From an uncultured Alistipes sp. (GTDB taxonomy: Bacteria; Bacteroidota; Bacteroidia; Bacteroidales; Rikenellaceae), in contig UQKD01000025.1 in the NCBI GenBank assembly GCA_900541585.1, forward strand, positions 1 through 47,290: a stretch of DNA of 47,290 nt, written 5' to 3'. Shown here in pieces: positions 37,769 through 46,167 of the stretch. Made by a program: the position numbers and the translations under genes. Numbering within the stretch: position 1 is the first letter of the stretch; every line of letters starts with the position of its first letter. The notes below the pieces were generated by a model that worked only from the letters and a program-made list of their open reading frames with translations, made no database searches and had not been told where the DNA came from.

Positions 37769-38647
37769 TTAACTGCGGATGTCGATTCCCCACATCATCT
37801 TATTCCGTAACGTGTCGTAAAATGATATATTGTGCGGCACGGCCAAAAAAATCGTCTGTTCGGCGCGCTCCACGGTGAACGACGCGCCGTGCGAAACGGG
37901 GTAGGTCCGGTTGTCCAGCGTGACGAAGGCGTCGGCCCGGCGGGCGTCCACATTGAGCGTGATGACACCCGTGTCGGGGATCACCACCGGGCGCATCGTG
38001 AGGTTGTGGGGCGCCAGGGGCGAGATGACCAGGCACTGGCACGTCGGGGCCACGACGGGACCTCCGGCGCTGAGCGAGTAGGCCGTCGACCCGGTGGGCG
38101 TCGAGACGATCACCCCGTCGCCGTGGTAGGTGGCCACCATCTGCCGGTCGACGTAGGTCTCCACCGAGATCATTCCCGCGCCGTGGCGCTGCACGGTGAA
38201 TTCGTTGAGCGCCAGCTGCGATTCGGGCTGCCGGGCGAATTCGCCCGTGACGCGCAGCATCGAGCGCGGTTCGGTCGCGATGTTTCCTTCGGCTATCTCG
38301 CGGAAGATCAGGTTCAGTCCGTTGCTCGGGGCGCTGGTCAGAAAGCCCAGGTGGCCGGCGTTGATGCCCATGACGGGAATCGGCGCGCCGCAGAGACGGT
38401 GCACCCCTTCGAGCAGCGTTCCGTCGCCTCCGTAGCAGACCATGACGGTTTCGGCAGGCTGTTTGCCGATGTAGCGGCCGTAGATCCTTTCGGGCGGAAG
38501 CGCCGTTCCCGTGGCCTGCCGCACCAGGGGCGCAAACTCCTCGTTGACGGCGTAATCGAAGCCGAAGGCTCCGATCGTTCCGATCAGCTGGCGGATCTCC
38601 TCGGGGGTGTGGGCGATCTGCGCGCGGGAAAAAAGTATGATTTTCAT
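37769..38647 (-). CDS. nadK: NAD kinase
   Basis: The start at 38647 (MKIILFSRAQ) gives 292 residues; the frame is open for 51 codons further upstream, but those overlap the promoter. NAD kinase motifs are all present: GGDGTLLEGVH, NAGHLGFLT, NEFTVQRHG and the long GDGVIVSTPTGSTAYSLSAG block. It phosphorylates NAD+ to NADP+ in the cytoplasm. It precedes uppS by 57 bases but uppS seems to have its own promoter. Confidence 0.96.
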   Translation of the reverse strand: MKIILFSRAQIAHTPEEIRQLIGTIGAFGFDYAVNEEFAPLVRQATGTALPPERIYGRYIGKQPAETVMVCYGGDGTLLEGVHRLCGAPIPVMGINAGHLGFLTSAPSNGLNLIFREIAEGNIATEPRSMLRVTGEFARQPESQLALNEFTVQRHGAGMISVETYVDRQMVATYHGDGVIVSTPTGSTAYSLSAGGPVVAPTCQCLVISPLAPHNLTMRPVVIPDTGVITLNVDARRADAFVTLDNRTYPVSHGASFTVERAEQTIFLAVPHNISFYDTLRNKMMWGIDIRS

Positions 38648-38742
38648 CGGCGGAGTTTCGAAAAAATGAGTAACTTTACCACGCCGGAACGATCCGGGGC
38701 CTTTTCGGCCCGGCAAGGCGCCGGGACGTGGCATATCACCGG

Positions 38743-38774
38743 CAAATATACGGAAAGGTGAGCGATGCGCCAAA
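38743..38774 (-). promoter_or_regulatory. Promoter of nadK
   Basis: On the minus strand TTTG (38771-38774) and TATATTTG (38743-38750) are separated so that TTG and the -7 box are 20 bases apart, an ideal match. The expected leader is about 90 nt and contains a small GGGCC/GGCCC hairpin near 38695-38712. No equally good box was found for the divergent pdxJ gene. Confidence 0.7.
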
Positions 38775-38829
38775 TTTATTTGAGCTTGTCCGGATCGCAT
38801 CCCGTATTCCGTGAAACAGCGTAAAAATT

Positions 38830-39546
38830 ATGACGAAATTAAGCGTTAACATCAATAAGATCGCCGTGGTGCGCAATTCGCGGGGCGGCAATCTGCCCGA
38901 CGTGGTCCGGGCTGCGCTGGACATCGAGCGGTTCGGCGCCGAGGGCATCACGGTTCACCCGCGTCCCGATGCGCGGCATATCCGTTACGACGACGTGCGC
39001 GGCCTCAAACGGGTGCTCACGACCGAACTGAACATCGAGGGCAACCCCATCCCGAGTTTCATCGACCTGGTGCTGGAGGTGGTCCCTGCGCAGGTGACGC
39101 TGGTTCCCGACGCCCACGACGCCATCACCTCGAACGCCGGGTGGGACACCCTGGCCAACCGTGCTTTCCTGACCGATGTGACGAAGCGTTTTCACGAGAA
39201 GGGCATCCGGGTCTCGGTTTTCGTGGACCCCGTGGCGGAGATGGTCGCCGGAGCGAAGGCCTGCGGCGCCGACCGCGTGGAGCTCTACACCGAAGCCTAT
39301 GCGCGCGAATATCCTGACGACCCGCAGCGGGCCGTCGCCCCCTATCTGGCCGCTGCCGAGGAGGCACGCCGGCAGGGGCTGGGGCTGAACGCCGGCCACG
39401 ACCTTTCGCTGGAGAACCTGCGCTGGTTCGTCGAACGCATTCCGTGGACCGACGAGGTGTCGATCGGCCATGCGCTGATCTGCGACGCCCTCTACTACGG
39501 ACTGGAAAACACCGTGCAGCTCTACCGGCGCGAACTTAAAATCTGA
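38830..39546 (+). CDS. pdxJ: Pyridoxine 5'-phosphate synthase
   Basis: The 238-residue enzyme closes the pyridoxine ring from 1-deoxyxylulose 5-phosphate and 3-amino-2-oxopropyl phosphate in vitamin B6 synthesis. Family motifs are clear: [17 protein letters not shown] at 4-20, [31 protein letters not shown] and [11 protein letters not shown]. Length is normal. It diverges from nadK, and the SGNH hydrolase gene begins 5 bases after its stop, so the two are probably transcribed together. Confidence 0.96.
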   Translation: MTKLSVNINKIAVVRNSRGGNLPDVVRAALDIERFGAEGITVHPRPDARHIRYDDVRGLKRVLTTELNIEGNPIPSFIDLVLEVVPAQVTLVPDAHDAITSNAGWDTLANRAFLTDVTKRFHEKGIRVSVFVDPVAEMVAGAKACGADRVELYTEAYAREYPDDPQRAVAPYLAAAEEARRQGLGLNAGHDLSLENLRWFVERIPWTDEVSIGHALICDALYYGLENTVQLYRRELKI

Positions 39547-39551
39547 CGACT

Positions 39552-40199
39552 ATGAAACGCATCCTGATCCTTGCCGCCGCGCTGTTCGCCGTAGGCACGG
39601 CCTTTGCGCAGAGCGAATACAACCGCCAGCGGCGCAGCCTTTTCGAGGTGCTCCCGGTCTATTCGAGCGACATCGTGTTCCTGGGCAACTCGATCACCGA
39701 CGGCTGCGAGTGGGCCGAACTGTTCAACAACCGCCACGTCAAGAACCGCGGTATCAGCGGCGACCGCTCGGGGTGGCTGCTCGACCGTCTCGACCCGATC
39801 GTCGGGGGGCATCCCAAGAAACTGTTTCTGATGATCGGCGTCAACGACCTGGCGGCCGGCGTTTCGCCCGACGAGATCGTGGCCAACGTGGCCCGGCTCA
39901 TCGACCGTTTCCAGTCCGAGTCGCGTTGGACGAAAATCTACGTGCAGAGCGTGCTGCCCGTCAACGGCGAGTCTTTCGCCAAGTTTAAGAACCACTACGA
40001 GCACGGCCGTCTGATCGTGCCGCTGAACAAGCGGCTCGAAACGCTGTGCGACGAGAAGGAAGTCACCTACCTCGACGTCTGGGGGGCGCTGGCCGACCAC
40101 GAGGGGCGGCTGGACAAGCGTTACACCAACGACGGCCTGCATCTGACGGGCGAGGGTTACGTGGTGTGGCGCGATGCGATCAAACAACACGTGAAGTAG
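39552..40199 (+). CDS. SGNH/GDSL-family hydrolase, secreted
   Basis: The 215-residue protein has a signal peptide (cleavage near TAFAQ) and the SGNH blocks: FLGNSITDG with Ser47, KNRGISGDRS, MIGVNDLAAG, and NDGLHL with D194/H197. These serine esterases remove acyl groups from lipids or acetyl groups from sugars. The short length and periplasmic signal fit a carbohydrate or lipid esterase of the platelet-activating-factor acetylhydrolase-like group. It lies between pdxJ and the CCA-adding enzyme with very short gaps (5 and 4 bases). Confidence 0.92.
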   Translation: MKRILILAAALFAVGTAFAQSEYNRQRRSLFEVLPVYSSDIVFLGNSITDGCEWAELFNNRHVKNRGISGDRSGWLLDRLDPIVGGHPKKLFLMIGVNDLAAGVSPDEIVANVARLIDRFQSESRWTKIYVQSVLPVNGESFAKFKNHYEHGRLIVPLNKRLETLCDEKEVTYLDVWGALADHEGRLDKRYTNDGLHLTGEGYVVWRDAIKQHVK

Positions 40200-40203
40200 C
40201 CGC

Positions 40204-41604
40204 GTGCCGTTGTCGAATCCCATATTCCGGCGGATTTCGCGCCTTGCCGACGAGCAGGGCGTGCAGGCTTTCGTCGTCGGCGGCTACGTGCGCGACCACT
40301 ACCTGCGGCGGCCCTCGACCGACATCGACGTGGTGGTCGTGGGCAGCGGCATTGCGCTGGCCGAGGCGCTCGCGCGCGAACTGAAGGCGAAGGTTTCGGT
40401 CTTCAAGACCTTCGGCACGGCGATGGTCCGCGCCCGGGGTGTCGAAGTCGAGTTCGTGGGGGCGCGCAGGGAGTCCTACACCCGCGATTCGCGCAAACCC
40501 GAGGTCGAACCCGGCACGCTGGAGGACGACCAGCGGCGGCGCGACTTCACGATCAACGCCATGGCGTGGTCGCTGAACGGGGCCACGTTCGGCGAATTGG
40601 TCGATCCTTTCGACGGGATGTCGGACCTCGAGGAGTGTATCATCCGCACGCCGTGCGATCCCGACGTCACCTTTTCCGACGACCCCCTGCGCATGATGCG
40701 CGCCGTCCGATTCGCCGCGCAGCTGGGCTTCACCATCGAGGAGGAGACCTTCGAGGCGATCCGCCGCAACGCCGGACGCATCCGCATCGTCTCGCGCGAA
40801 CGCATCGTCAACGAACTCAACAAGATCGTCCTTTCGCCCGTCCCTTCGATGGGCTTCGAACTGCTGGAACTCACCGGACTGCTGGAGCGGATTTTCCCCG
40901 AGATGCACAACCTCAAAGGGGTGGAGAAGCGGGGCCGTCACGCCCATAAGGACAATTTCATCCATACGCTCAAGGTGCTGGACAACGTGGCGCGCCGCAG
41001 CGGCGATTTGTGGCTGCGCTGGGCCGCCGTGCTGCACGACATCGCCAAGCCGCTCACGAAGGCCTACGACCCCCGTGTGGGCTGGACCTTCCACGGCCAC
41101 GAGGTGCTCGGTTCGAAGATGGTCCCGGCGATTTTCCGCCAGCTGAAACTGCCGCTCAACGAGCACATGAAGTTCGTGCAGAAGCTCGTGTTCCTCCACC
41201 TGCGGCCCATCATCCTCTCGGAGGACCTCGTGACCGACTCGGCCGTGCGCCGGCTGCTGTTCGAGGCGGGCGACGACGTGGAGGCGCTGATGACCCTTTG
41301 CGAGGCGGACATCACCTCGGGCATCGACGCCAAAGTGAAACGTTACCTTTCGAATTTCGAGCTGGTGCGCCGCAAGATGAAGGACCTGGAGGAGCGCGAC
41401 CGCGTCCGCAACTTCCAGCCTCCGATCACGGGCGAGCTGATCATGGAGACCTACGGCATCGGCCCGGGACGTGTGATCGGCGACATGAAGGAGATTATCA
41501 AGAACGCCATTCTCGACGGCGAAATTCCCAACGATTACGATGCGGCCTACGCCCTGATGGAGCGGCTGGCGGCCGAACGGGGACTGATCCCGGTGCAGAA
41601 ATGA
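40204..41604 (+). CDS. cca: CCA-adding enzyme / poly(A) polymerase family nucleotidyltransferase
   Basis: The start is a GTG at 40204, 4 bases after the preceding stop. The 466-residue class II nucleotidyltransferase has AFVVGGYVRDHYL at 20-32, the catalytic STDIDVVVVG carboxylates, the RRDFTINAMAW motif, and an HD domain (HAHKDNFIHTLKVLDNV; AAVLHDIAKP). It adds or repairs the CCA end of tRNA. A perfect palindromic terminator follows the stop directly. Confidence 0.94.
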   Translation: MPLSNPIFRRISRLADEQGVQAFVVGGYVRDHYLRRPSTDIDVVVVGSGIALAEALARELKAKVSVFKTFGTAMVRARGVEVEFVGARRESYTRDSRKPEVEPGTLEDDQRRRDFTINAMAWSLNGATFGELVDPFDGMSDLEECIIRTPCDPDVTFSDDPLRMMRAVRFAAQLGFTIEEETFEAIRRNAGRIRIVSRERIVNELNKIVLSPVPSMGFELLELTGLLERIFPEMHNLKGVEKRGRHAHKDNFIHTLKVLDNVARRSGDLWLRWAAVLHDIAKPLTKAYDPRVGWTFHGHEVLGSKMVPAIFRQLKLPLNEHMKFVQKLVFLHLRPIILSEDLVTDSAVRRLLFEAGDDVEALMTLCEADITSGIDAKVKRYLSNFELVRRKMKDLEERDRVRNFQPPITGELIMETYGIGPGRVIGDMKEIIKNAILDGEIPNDYDAAYALMERLAAERGLIPVQK

Positions 41605-41630
41605 GGCGAACCCCGCGGGGTTCGCCTTTT
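41605..41630 (+). terminator. Terminator after the CCA-adding enzyme
   Basis: GGCGAACCCCGCGGGGTTCGCC is a perfect inverted repeat (41605-41626), about 9 pairs around CGCG, followed by TTTT. It starts one base after the stop codon. Confidence 0.9.
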
Positions 41631-41737
41631 GGTTCCGGGAGTGTCCGCCCCGGCTATTCGGCTGCGATGCTTTTCAGGGGCGGTTCCGTTTTGTGCGCGG
41701 GGCGCGGAACGGGAGTCTGAAGCCGCCGCCCGGGTTT

Positions 41738-42682
41738 CTAATTGCCGCCTTTCAGCCGGTCGGCGTCGAGCTGCGCCCGGGATTTCGACTTGGTCACCAG
41801 CCATACCCCCGCGAAAACGCACAGCGCGGCTCCGGCCTTGGTGAATCCGAACGTGTCGAGGCCGATCGCCACGGTGAACAGCACCGCCACGACGGGCTGC
41901 ACGTAGTTGTACATCGACACGACCGTGGGCCGCAGGTGGTGCTGGCCGATGGGAACCATCAGGTAGGAGAGGAACGTGGAGCAGACCACGACGTAGCCGA
42001 TTCCGGCCCAGGTCCGGGGCGCCAGCCCGGCGTAGTCGACCGCGGTCAGCGGACGGTAGTAGATCACCACGGCGACTATGGCGGCGAAGAGGAACATCCA
42101 CTTCATTGTCGTCACGGGCGAGTAGCGGACGATCACGTTGCGGAAGGCCGTGAGGTATGTGGCGTAGCTGACGGCGCTGACGATGCACAGTACGTCGCCC
42201 GTGACGCTTGACGTGTGGCCTGCGCCGTGCTGGCTCACGAGAATCAGGATCAGCGCCCCGGCGCATCCCAGAAAGACGCCCCCGGCCTTGAGCCACGTGA
42301 TCGGCTCGCGCAGGAACAGCGTCGCCAGCACCATCGTCAGCACGGGGACCACCGTGGCGATGATCGACGTGTCGATGGGCGAGGTGAGCGACAGTCCCCA
42401 CAGGAACAGCATCTGGTTGAGCTGAATGCCGAAGACGGAGGCCAGGAGCAGCAGCACGATGTCGCGCGGGGCGACCCGTTCGCGCGGCAGCAGCAGCGAG
42501 ACCGTCCAGAACAGCAGCGCGGCGCCCACCATGCGGTAGACGCTCAGCGCGAAGGGGCTTACCCCTCCGGGATTGGTCTCGGACCAGAGCACGCTTTTGC
42601 CGATCGGGGCGTTGAGTCCCCAGACGATGTTGGCGACCCACAGGGCCGCATGTCCTTTCAGTTTTCCTTTGTCCATCTTCAT
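41738..42682 (-). CDS. EamA/DMT-family transporter
   Basis: The 314-residue protein has ten hydrophobic helices in two EamA repeats, with NIVWGLNAPIGK early in the first and the SPIDTSIIATVVPVLTMVLA type helix that marks this family. The substrate of these drug/metabolite exporters cannot be predicted from sequence. It converges on the CCA-adding enzyme gene and diverges from a second EamA gene. A stable hairpin (CCCGCT with AGCGGG) ends 2 bases before the start codon, so translation initiation may be controlled. Confidence 0.92.
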   Translation of the reverse strand: MKMDKGKLKGHAALWVANIVWGLNAPIGKSVLWSETNPGGVSPFALSVYRMVGAALLFWTVSLLLPRERVAPRDIVLLLLASVFGIQLNQMLFLWGLSLTSPIDTSIIATVVPVLTMVLATLFLREPITWLKAGGVFLGCAGALILILVSQHGAGHTSSVTGDVLCIVSAVSYATYLTAFRNVIVRYSPVTTMKWMFLFAAIVAVVIYYRPLTAVDYAGLAPRTWAGIGYVVVCSTFLSYLMVPIGQHHLRPTVVSMYNYVQPVVAVLFTVAIGLDTFGFTKAGAALCVFAGVWLVTKSKSRAQLDADRLKGGN

Positions 42683-42684
42683 GA

Positions 42685-42701
42685 CCCGCTTAAGGAGCGG
42701 G
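42685..42701 (-). promoter_or_regulatory. Hairpin adjacent to the EamA start codon
   Basis: In the message this reads CCCGCT, loop CCTTA, AGCGGG, then TC and the ATG. A 6-bp GC-rich stem (possibly 7) at that position would limit ribosome access. It is a candidate leader control element. Confidence 0.5.
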
Positions 42702-42763
42702 ATCTAAATGGGGCGAAGCGCCGATTAGTCTCCGGACCGCGATTCTTGCCTCTGCCCTTAAAT

Positions 42764-42789
42764 CCCGGCTTTTAGCCGGGGCAAATATA
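42764..42789 (-). promoter_or_regulatory. -7 box and palindrome at the leftward EamA promoter
   Basis: CAAATATA at 42782-42789 is TATATTTG on the minus strand. Directly downstream, around the expected start of transcription, is a 17-base palindrome, CCCGGCT-TTT-AGCCGGG (42764-42780). It is well placed to act as an operator. Confidence 0.5.
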
Positions 42790-42828
42790 CGGTAAAATTC
42801 GGTGCGATAATTGCCCGGTTCCCTTTTA

Positions 42829-43764
42829 GTGAGCAAAACGCGCTATAATCTCGACCTGGTCTTCGCCAACGTTTTTTTCGGAGCGAATTTCTCGTTCTAC
42901 GTCTCTCTCACGCGCAATTACCTCGATTTCCAGCAGATATTCATGTTGCAGGTACTTTCGGCGGCTGTTTTCTTCATCCCCTTCGCGATTTTCTCCCGCT
43001 ACTCCTACCGCATCACGTGGCGCGATGCGGGCAACATTCTGATCGTCACGCTGCTGATCGTCTACGGCTGGATGTACATGCTGCTCTGGGGATCGTCCTA
43101 CACCACGCCCATCGACGCCTCGGTCATCGCCACGCTCGGTCCGGCCTTCACGCTGATCATGGACCACCTGATGCACCCGCGCAAATATATCAGAGCGCGG
43201 GTCGTGGGGGTGGTCTGCGCGCTCGCCGGTGCCGGAATCCTGATTCTCGGCGACGGCTTTTCGCTCACGCACGGCAGCCGTGCGCAGGGCAACCTGTTCG
43301 TGCTGGCGGCCGTGGTGGCCATCGCCGTCAATACTGTGATTATCAAGCCGCAGCTGGAGAAGTTGGGCACGCTGGTCGTGATGGGGTGGTACTACATCAT
43401 CGGGCTGGCCATAACGGCGCCCTTCTTTTGGAAATACATCGACCACGTGCCGTTCCTGCGGCTTCTGCTGCATGCGCAGGCCGAACTGGGGTATATCCTC
43501 ATTCTGGGAACCGTCCTGCCCATGTACCTGCTTTACCGCGGCACGGAGAAACTGACCTCGGTACACACGGCGCTCTACCGCTATATCCAGCCCGTGATCG
43601 CGGGCATTCTGGCCATTACGCGCGGACAGGCGCATTTCGACGCCGCGAACATCACCGCCTCGGTTTTTATCTTCGCGGGTGTCATCCTCGTGGTGATAGG
43701 CTATAAGTATTACGTCCGCCACGGCCTGCCGAAACTGCGCGGCGACGGACGGCTGGAGCACTAA
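42829..43764 (+). CDS. EamA/DMT-family transporter (divergent partner)
   Basis: The 311-residue product from the GTG at 42829 (MSKTRYNLDL when initiated) has ten membrane helices in two EamA repeats. A TTG at 42811 could add six residues. The conserved TTPIDASVIATLGPAFTLI segment resembles that of the leftward transporter (TSPIDTSIIATVVPVLT), so the two are paralogs in a head-to-head pair. The substrate is unknown. Its stop codon overlaps the thioesterase stop by two bases on the other strand. Confidence 0.9.
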   Translation: MSKTRYNLDLVFANVFFGANFSFYVSLTRNYLDFQQIFMLQVLSAAVFFIPFAIFSRYSYRITWRDAGNILIVTLLIVYGWMYMLLWGSSYTTPIDASVIATLGPAFTLIMDHLMHPRKYIRARVVGVVCALAGAGILILGDGFSLTHGSRAQGNLFVLAAVVAIAVNTVIIKPQLEKLGTLVVMGWYYIIGLAITAPFFWKYIDHVPFLRLLLHAQAELGYILILGTVLPMYLLYRGTEKLTSVHTALYRYIQPVIAGILAITRGQAHFDAANITASVFIFAGVILVVIGYKYYVRHGLPKLRGDGRLEH

Positions 43765-44156
43765 TCGGCCAGCAGGCGTTCGCGCCAGGCGTCGGGAACC
43801 GGCTCGCTCCGCTGGCGTGCGAAGTCGAAGACGACCATTACCGAGCGGCTTTCGCTGCGCAGCTCGCCGCCGGCGAACAGCTGCTGGAAGAGCGTCAGGC
43901 TCTTCGTTCCCACCCGTTCGCAGGTGGTCGTCACCCGCACGGGATCGTGCATCCGCACCTGCCCCAGGTAGGAGGTCGAGGTCGAGACGGTGAGGATGTG
44001 CAGGTCTGCGAGCAGCACCTCCGCGCCCAACACCTTTTCGTAATATTCCATTTTGCCCACGTCGAAATACATCTGCTGCGAGACGTTGTTCACGTGCTGG
44101 AAGGGGTCTATGTCGGAAAACCGTTTCTGAATGGGGGTTTCGAGCGTGCGCGCCAT
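43761..44156 (-). CDS. Hot-dog acyl-CoA thioesterase (4HBT family)
   Basis: The 131-residue protein has a single hot-dog domain. DIDPFQHVNNVSQQMYFD (15-32) carries the catalytic Asp and HVNN of YbgC/FadM-type thioesterases. It hydrolyses acyl-CoA thioesters; chain length is unknown. It is the last gene of the VOC-tsaC-thioesterase unit, 1 base after tsaC. Confidence 0.9.
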   Translation of the reverse strand: MARTLETPIQKRFSDIDPFQHVNNVSQQMYFDVGKMEYYEKVLGAEVLLADLHILTVSTSTSYLGQVRMHDPVRVTTTCERVGTKSLTLFQQLFAGGELRSESRSVMVVFDFARQRSEPVPDAWRERLLAD

Positions 44157-44157
44157 C

Positions 44158-44739
44158 TTATTCGCGGATGATTTTCACCTCGCCGCCTTCGCCGAACGCG
44201 ATGATCGACGACGCCTTGCGGGTCGGTTTGCCTTCGAAACGGGGGTTGACGACGAAATCCACGCCGTCGATGATCTCGCGGGAGACGTCCTGCAATCCCA
44301 CGGGCGTCGCTTCGCCCGAGATGTTGGCCGAGGTCGAGACGATGGGCCGCCCCAGGGCGCGGAGCATCCGGCGGCAGAATTCGTGGTCGGGGATGCGCAC
44401 GCCGAGCGTCCCCTCGTCGGGAATGAGGTTTTCGGCAAGCCCCGAGGCTCCCGGCAGGATGGCCGTCAGGGGCGATGTGGCCAGTTCCATCACCTCGAAG
44501 GCGATTCCCGGGGCCTTGTCGACGTAGCGGACGATCATGTCGGCCGAGGCGCACAGCACGAGCATCGATTTTTTGTTCACGCTCCGCTTGAGCTTGTATA
44601 TCCGCTCCACGGCGGCGGCGGAAGTGGCGTCGCAGCCCAGTCCCCAGACCGTGTCGGTGGGGTAGAGGATGATGCCGCCCGCGCGCATCGTGCGCACGGC
44701 CTCGTCGACCTCCTTCTGCATTTCGGTTTGCGTCTGCAT
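44158..44739 (-). CDS. tsaC: Threonylcarbamoyl-AMP synthase
   Basis: The 193-residue YrdC/Sua5-like protein makes threonylcarbamoyl-AMP, the first step of the universal t6A tRNA modification. ILYPTDTVWGLGCDA (24-38), KLKRSVNKKSMLVLC and the PIVSTSANISGE block (about 131-142) are diagnostic. It lacks the Sua5 C-terminal domain, so TsaC is the better name. Gaps to its neighbours are 2 and 1 bases, implying one transcript. Confidence 0.94.
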   Translation of the reverse strand: MQTQTEMQKEVDEAVRTMRAGGIILYPTDTVWGLGCDATSAAAVERIYKLKRSVNKKSMLVLCASADMIVRYVDKAPGIAFEVMELATSPLTAILPGASGLAENLIPDEGTLGVRIPDHEFCRRMLRALGRPIVSTSANISGEATPVGLQDVSREIIDGVDFVVNPRFEGKPTRKASSIIAFGEGGEVKIIRE

Positions 44740-44741
44740 GG

Positions 44742-45122
44742 CTATTTCAGGGGTAATATTTCGATCCAGTAGTCGTCCGGGTCGTTGATGAAGTAGAGCC
44801 CCATGTCGGGGTTTTCGTAACAGACGCAGCCCATCGCGCGGTGGTACTCGCGCACGACGTCGTAGTCGCCCGCCACGCGCATGCAGAGGTGGCTCTCGTT
44901 CTCGCCCAGTTCATAGGGCACGGCGGCGTGGTCGCGCAGCCAGGTGAGTTCCAGGCGGAAGGGGCTTTGCCCGTCGCCCAGGTAGACCAGCGTGAACCCT
45001 CCGTCGGAGGCCTCTTTGCGGCCCGTTTCCCGCAGCCCGAGGGCCTTGTCGTAGAAGGCGATGCTGCGGTCGAGGTCCGTTACGTTGATGTTGAAATGGT
45101 CGAAACGACTCTTGATTTCCAT
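44742..45122 (-). CDS. VOC/glyoxalase-family protein
   Basis: The 126-residue protein is a single VOC domain of the glyoxalase I type. Likely metal ligands are visible as His9 in RFDHFNIN, Glu in FRLELTW, His in ESHLCMRV and Glu in YWIEILPLK. ITDL-like NVTDLDRSIAFYDKALGL is the usual family opening. It may detoxify methylglyoxal adducts, but the substrate is not certain. It is the first gene of the unit with tsaC and the thioesterase and has an exact -7 box upstream. Confidence 0.88.
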   Translation of the reverse strand: MEIKSRFDHFNINVTDLDRSIAFYDKALGLRETGRKEASDGGFTLVYLGDGQSPFRLELTWLRDHAAVPYELGENESHLCMRVAGDYDVVREYHRAMGCVCYENPDMGLYFINDPDDYWIEILPLK

Positions 45123-45145
45123 GATTCCGGTGTTTTTGTACGCTA

Positions 45146-45153
45146 CAAAAGTA
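45146..45153 (-). promoter_or_regulatory. -7 box of the VOC-tsaC-thioesterase operon
   Basis: The minus strand reads TACTTTTG, 23 bases before the VOC start. It lies in an AT-rich divergent region shared with yebC. Confidence 0.5.
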
Positions 45154-45194
45154 ATTTTTAATTTTTAATCTTTAATTTTTAACTCCGAATTTTA

Positions 45195-45202
45195 TACCTT
45201 TG
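45195..45202 (+). promoter_or_regulatory. -7 box of yebC
   Basis: TACCTTTG matches TAnnTTTG within TTTTATACCTTTGCA, a very common promoter context in Bacteroidales. The start codon is 37 bases downstream. Upstream is a long T/A-rich tract without a clear TTG. Confidence 0.6.
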
Positions 45203-45239
45203 CACCACGAAAGAAAAAATCCGAAAAAACGATAATCTT

Positions 45240-45965
45240 ATGGGAAGAGCCTTTGAGTATCGCAAAGCGCGAAAAATGAAACGCTGGGGTCACATGGCCC
45301 GCACCTTCACCAAGTTGGGTAAAGAGATCGAGATCGCCGTCAAGGCCGGAGGCTCCGACCCGTCGGGCAACACCCGCCTGCGCATTCTGATCCAGAACGC
45401 CAAGGCCGAGAACATGCCCAAGGAGAACATCGAACGAGCCATCAAGCGTGCCACCGAGAAGGATGCCGCCGACTACAAGGAGGTGATCTACGAAGGATAC
45501 GGCCCTCACGGCATCGCGTTCCTCGTCGAAACCGCCACCGACAACACCAACCGCACCGTGGCCAACGTGCGCATGTATTTCAACAAATGCGGCGGTACGC
45601 TGGGCAACAGCGGCTCGGTGGGCTTCCTGTTCGACCACAAATGCGTCTTCAAGTTCCGCGCCGCCGAGGGTGTCGATCCCGAGGAGCTCGAACTGGAGAT
45701 GATCGACCTGGGGGTCGACGAGTTCTACCCCGAGGCGGACGGCATCACGGTTTACGCGCCCTACGAATCGTTCGGAGCCATCCAGAAGTGGCTCGACGAC
45801 AAGGGCTTCGAGATCGTTTCGGGCGAATCGGTGCGTATCCCCACCGACGTGAAGGAACTTGACGCCGAAGGCCGCGAATCGGTCGAGAAACTGGTCGAGA
45901 AACTCGAAGAGGACGACGACGTGGTGAACGTCTACCACACCATGAAGGAGACCGACGAAGAGTAG
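45240..45965 (+). CDS. yebC: YebC/PmpR-family protein
   Basis: The 241-residue protein fits YebC/PmpR/TACO1. It begins MGRAFEYRKARKMKRW, continues with KLGKEIEIAVKAGG, ENMPKENIERAIKRAT and YEGYGPHGIAFLVE, and has an acidic C-terminus (EEDDDVVNVYHTM, KETDEE). These proteins bind RNA or ribosomes, aid translation of difficult proline runs, or act as regulators. It is transcribed alone from its own promoter. Confidence 0.95.
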   Translation: MGRAFEYRKARKMKRWGHMARTFTKLGKEIEIAVKAGGSDPSGNTRLRILIQNAKAENMPKENIERAIKRATEKDAADYKEVIYEGYGPHGIAFLVETATDNTNRTVANVRMYFNKCGGTLGNSGSVGFLFDHKCVFKFRAAEGVDPEELELEMIDLGVDEFYPEADGITVYAPYESFGAIQKWLDDKGFEIVSGESVRIPTDVKELDAEGRESVEKLVEKLEEDDDVVNVYHTMKETDEE

Positions 45966-46089
45966 TTTCCGATTTTACAGGGCATCTTTGCCCTTGCACC
46001 CGCGGGGCGCGAATGGGACGTATTCCGATACAGCCCGTTAGCGCCTCGCTTCGTTTGAGCGCAACCCCCGCTCCTCTGAAATCGGAAAC
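45965..46089. repeat. Element bounded by 11-bp inverted repeats
   Basis: GTTTCCGATTT (45965-45975) and AAATCGGAAAC (46079-46089) are exact reverse complements. Between them are a hairpin AGGGCA-TCTT-TGCCCT (45979-45994) and a GCGC...GCGC stem near 46041-46062. It begins at the last base of the yebC stop codon. The folded shape could be a small RNA, a REP-like repeat or a MITE. No protein is likely in it, and I see nothing else up to 46167. Confidence 0.55.
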
Positions 46090-46167
46090 ATCTGGGTATC
46101 GGGCAATCCCGTGGAGAGTGGCATGCGGATGGTTTTGAAGACCCTTTTGACGACAAAAGTCGCGGGG

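Noticed and set aside
45932..46156. A 74-codon minus-strand frame across the element after yebC
   Set aside because: No start context, no family pattern, and it overlaps the inverted-repeat element and the end of yebC.
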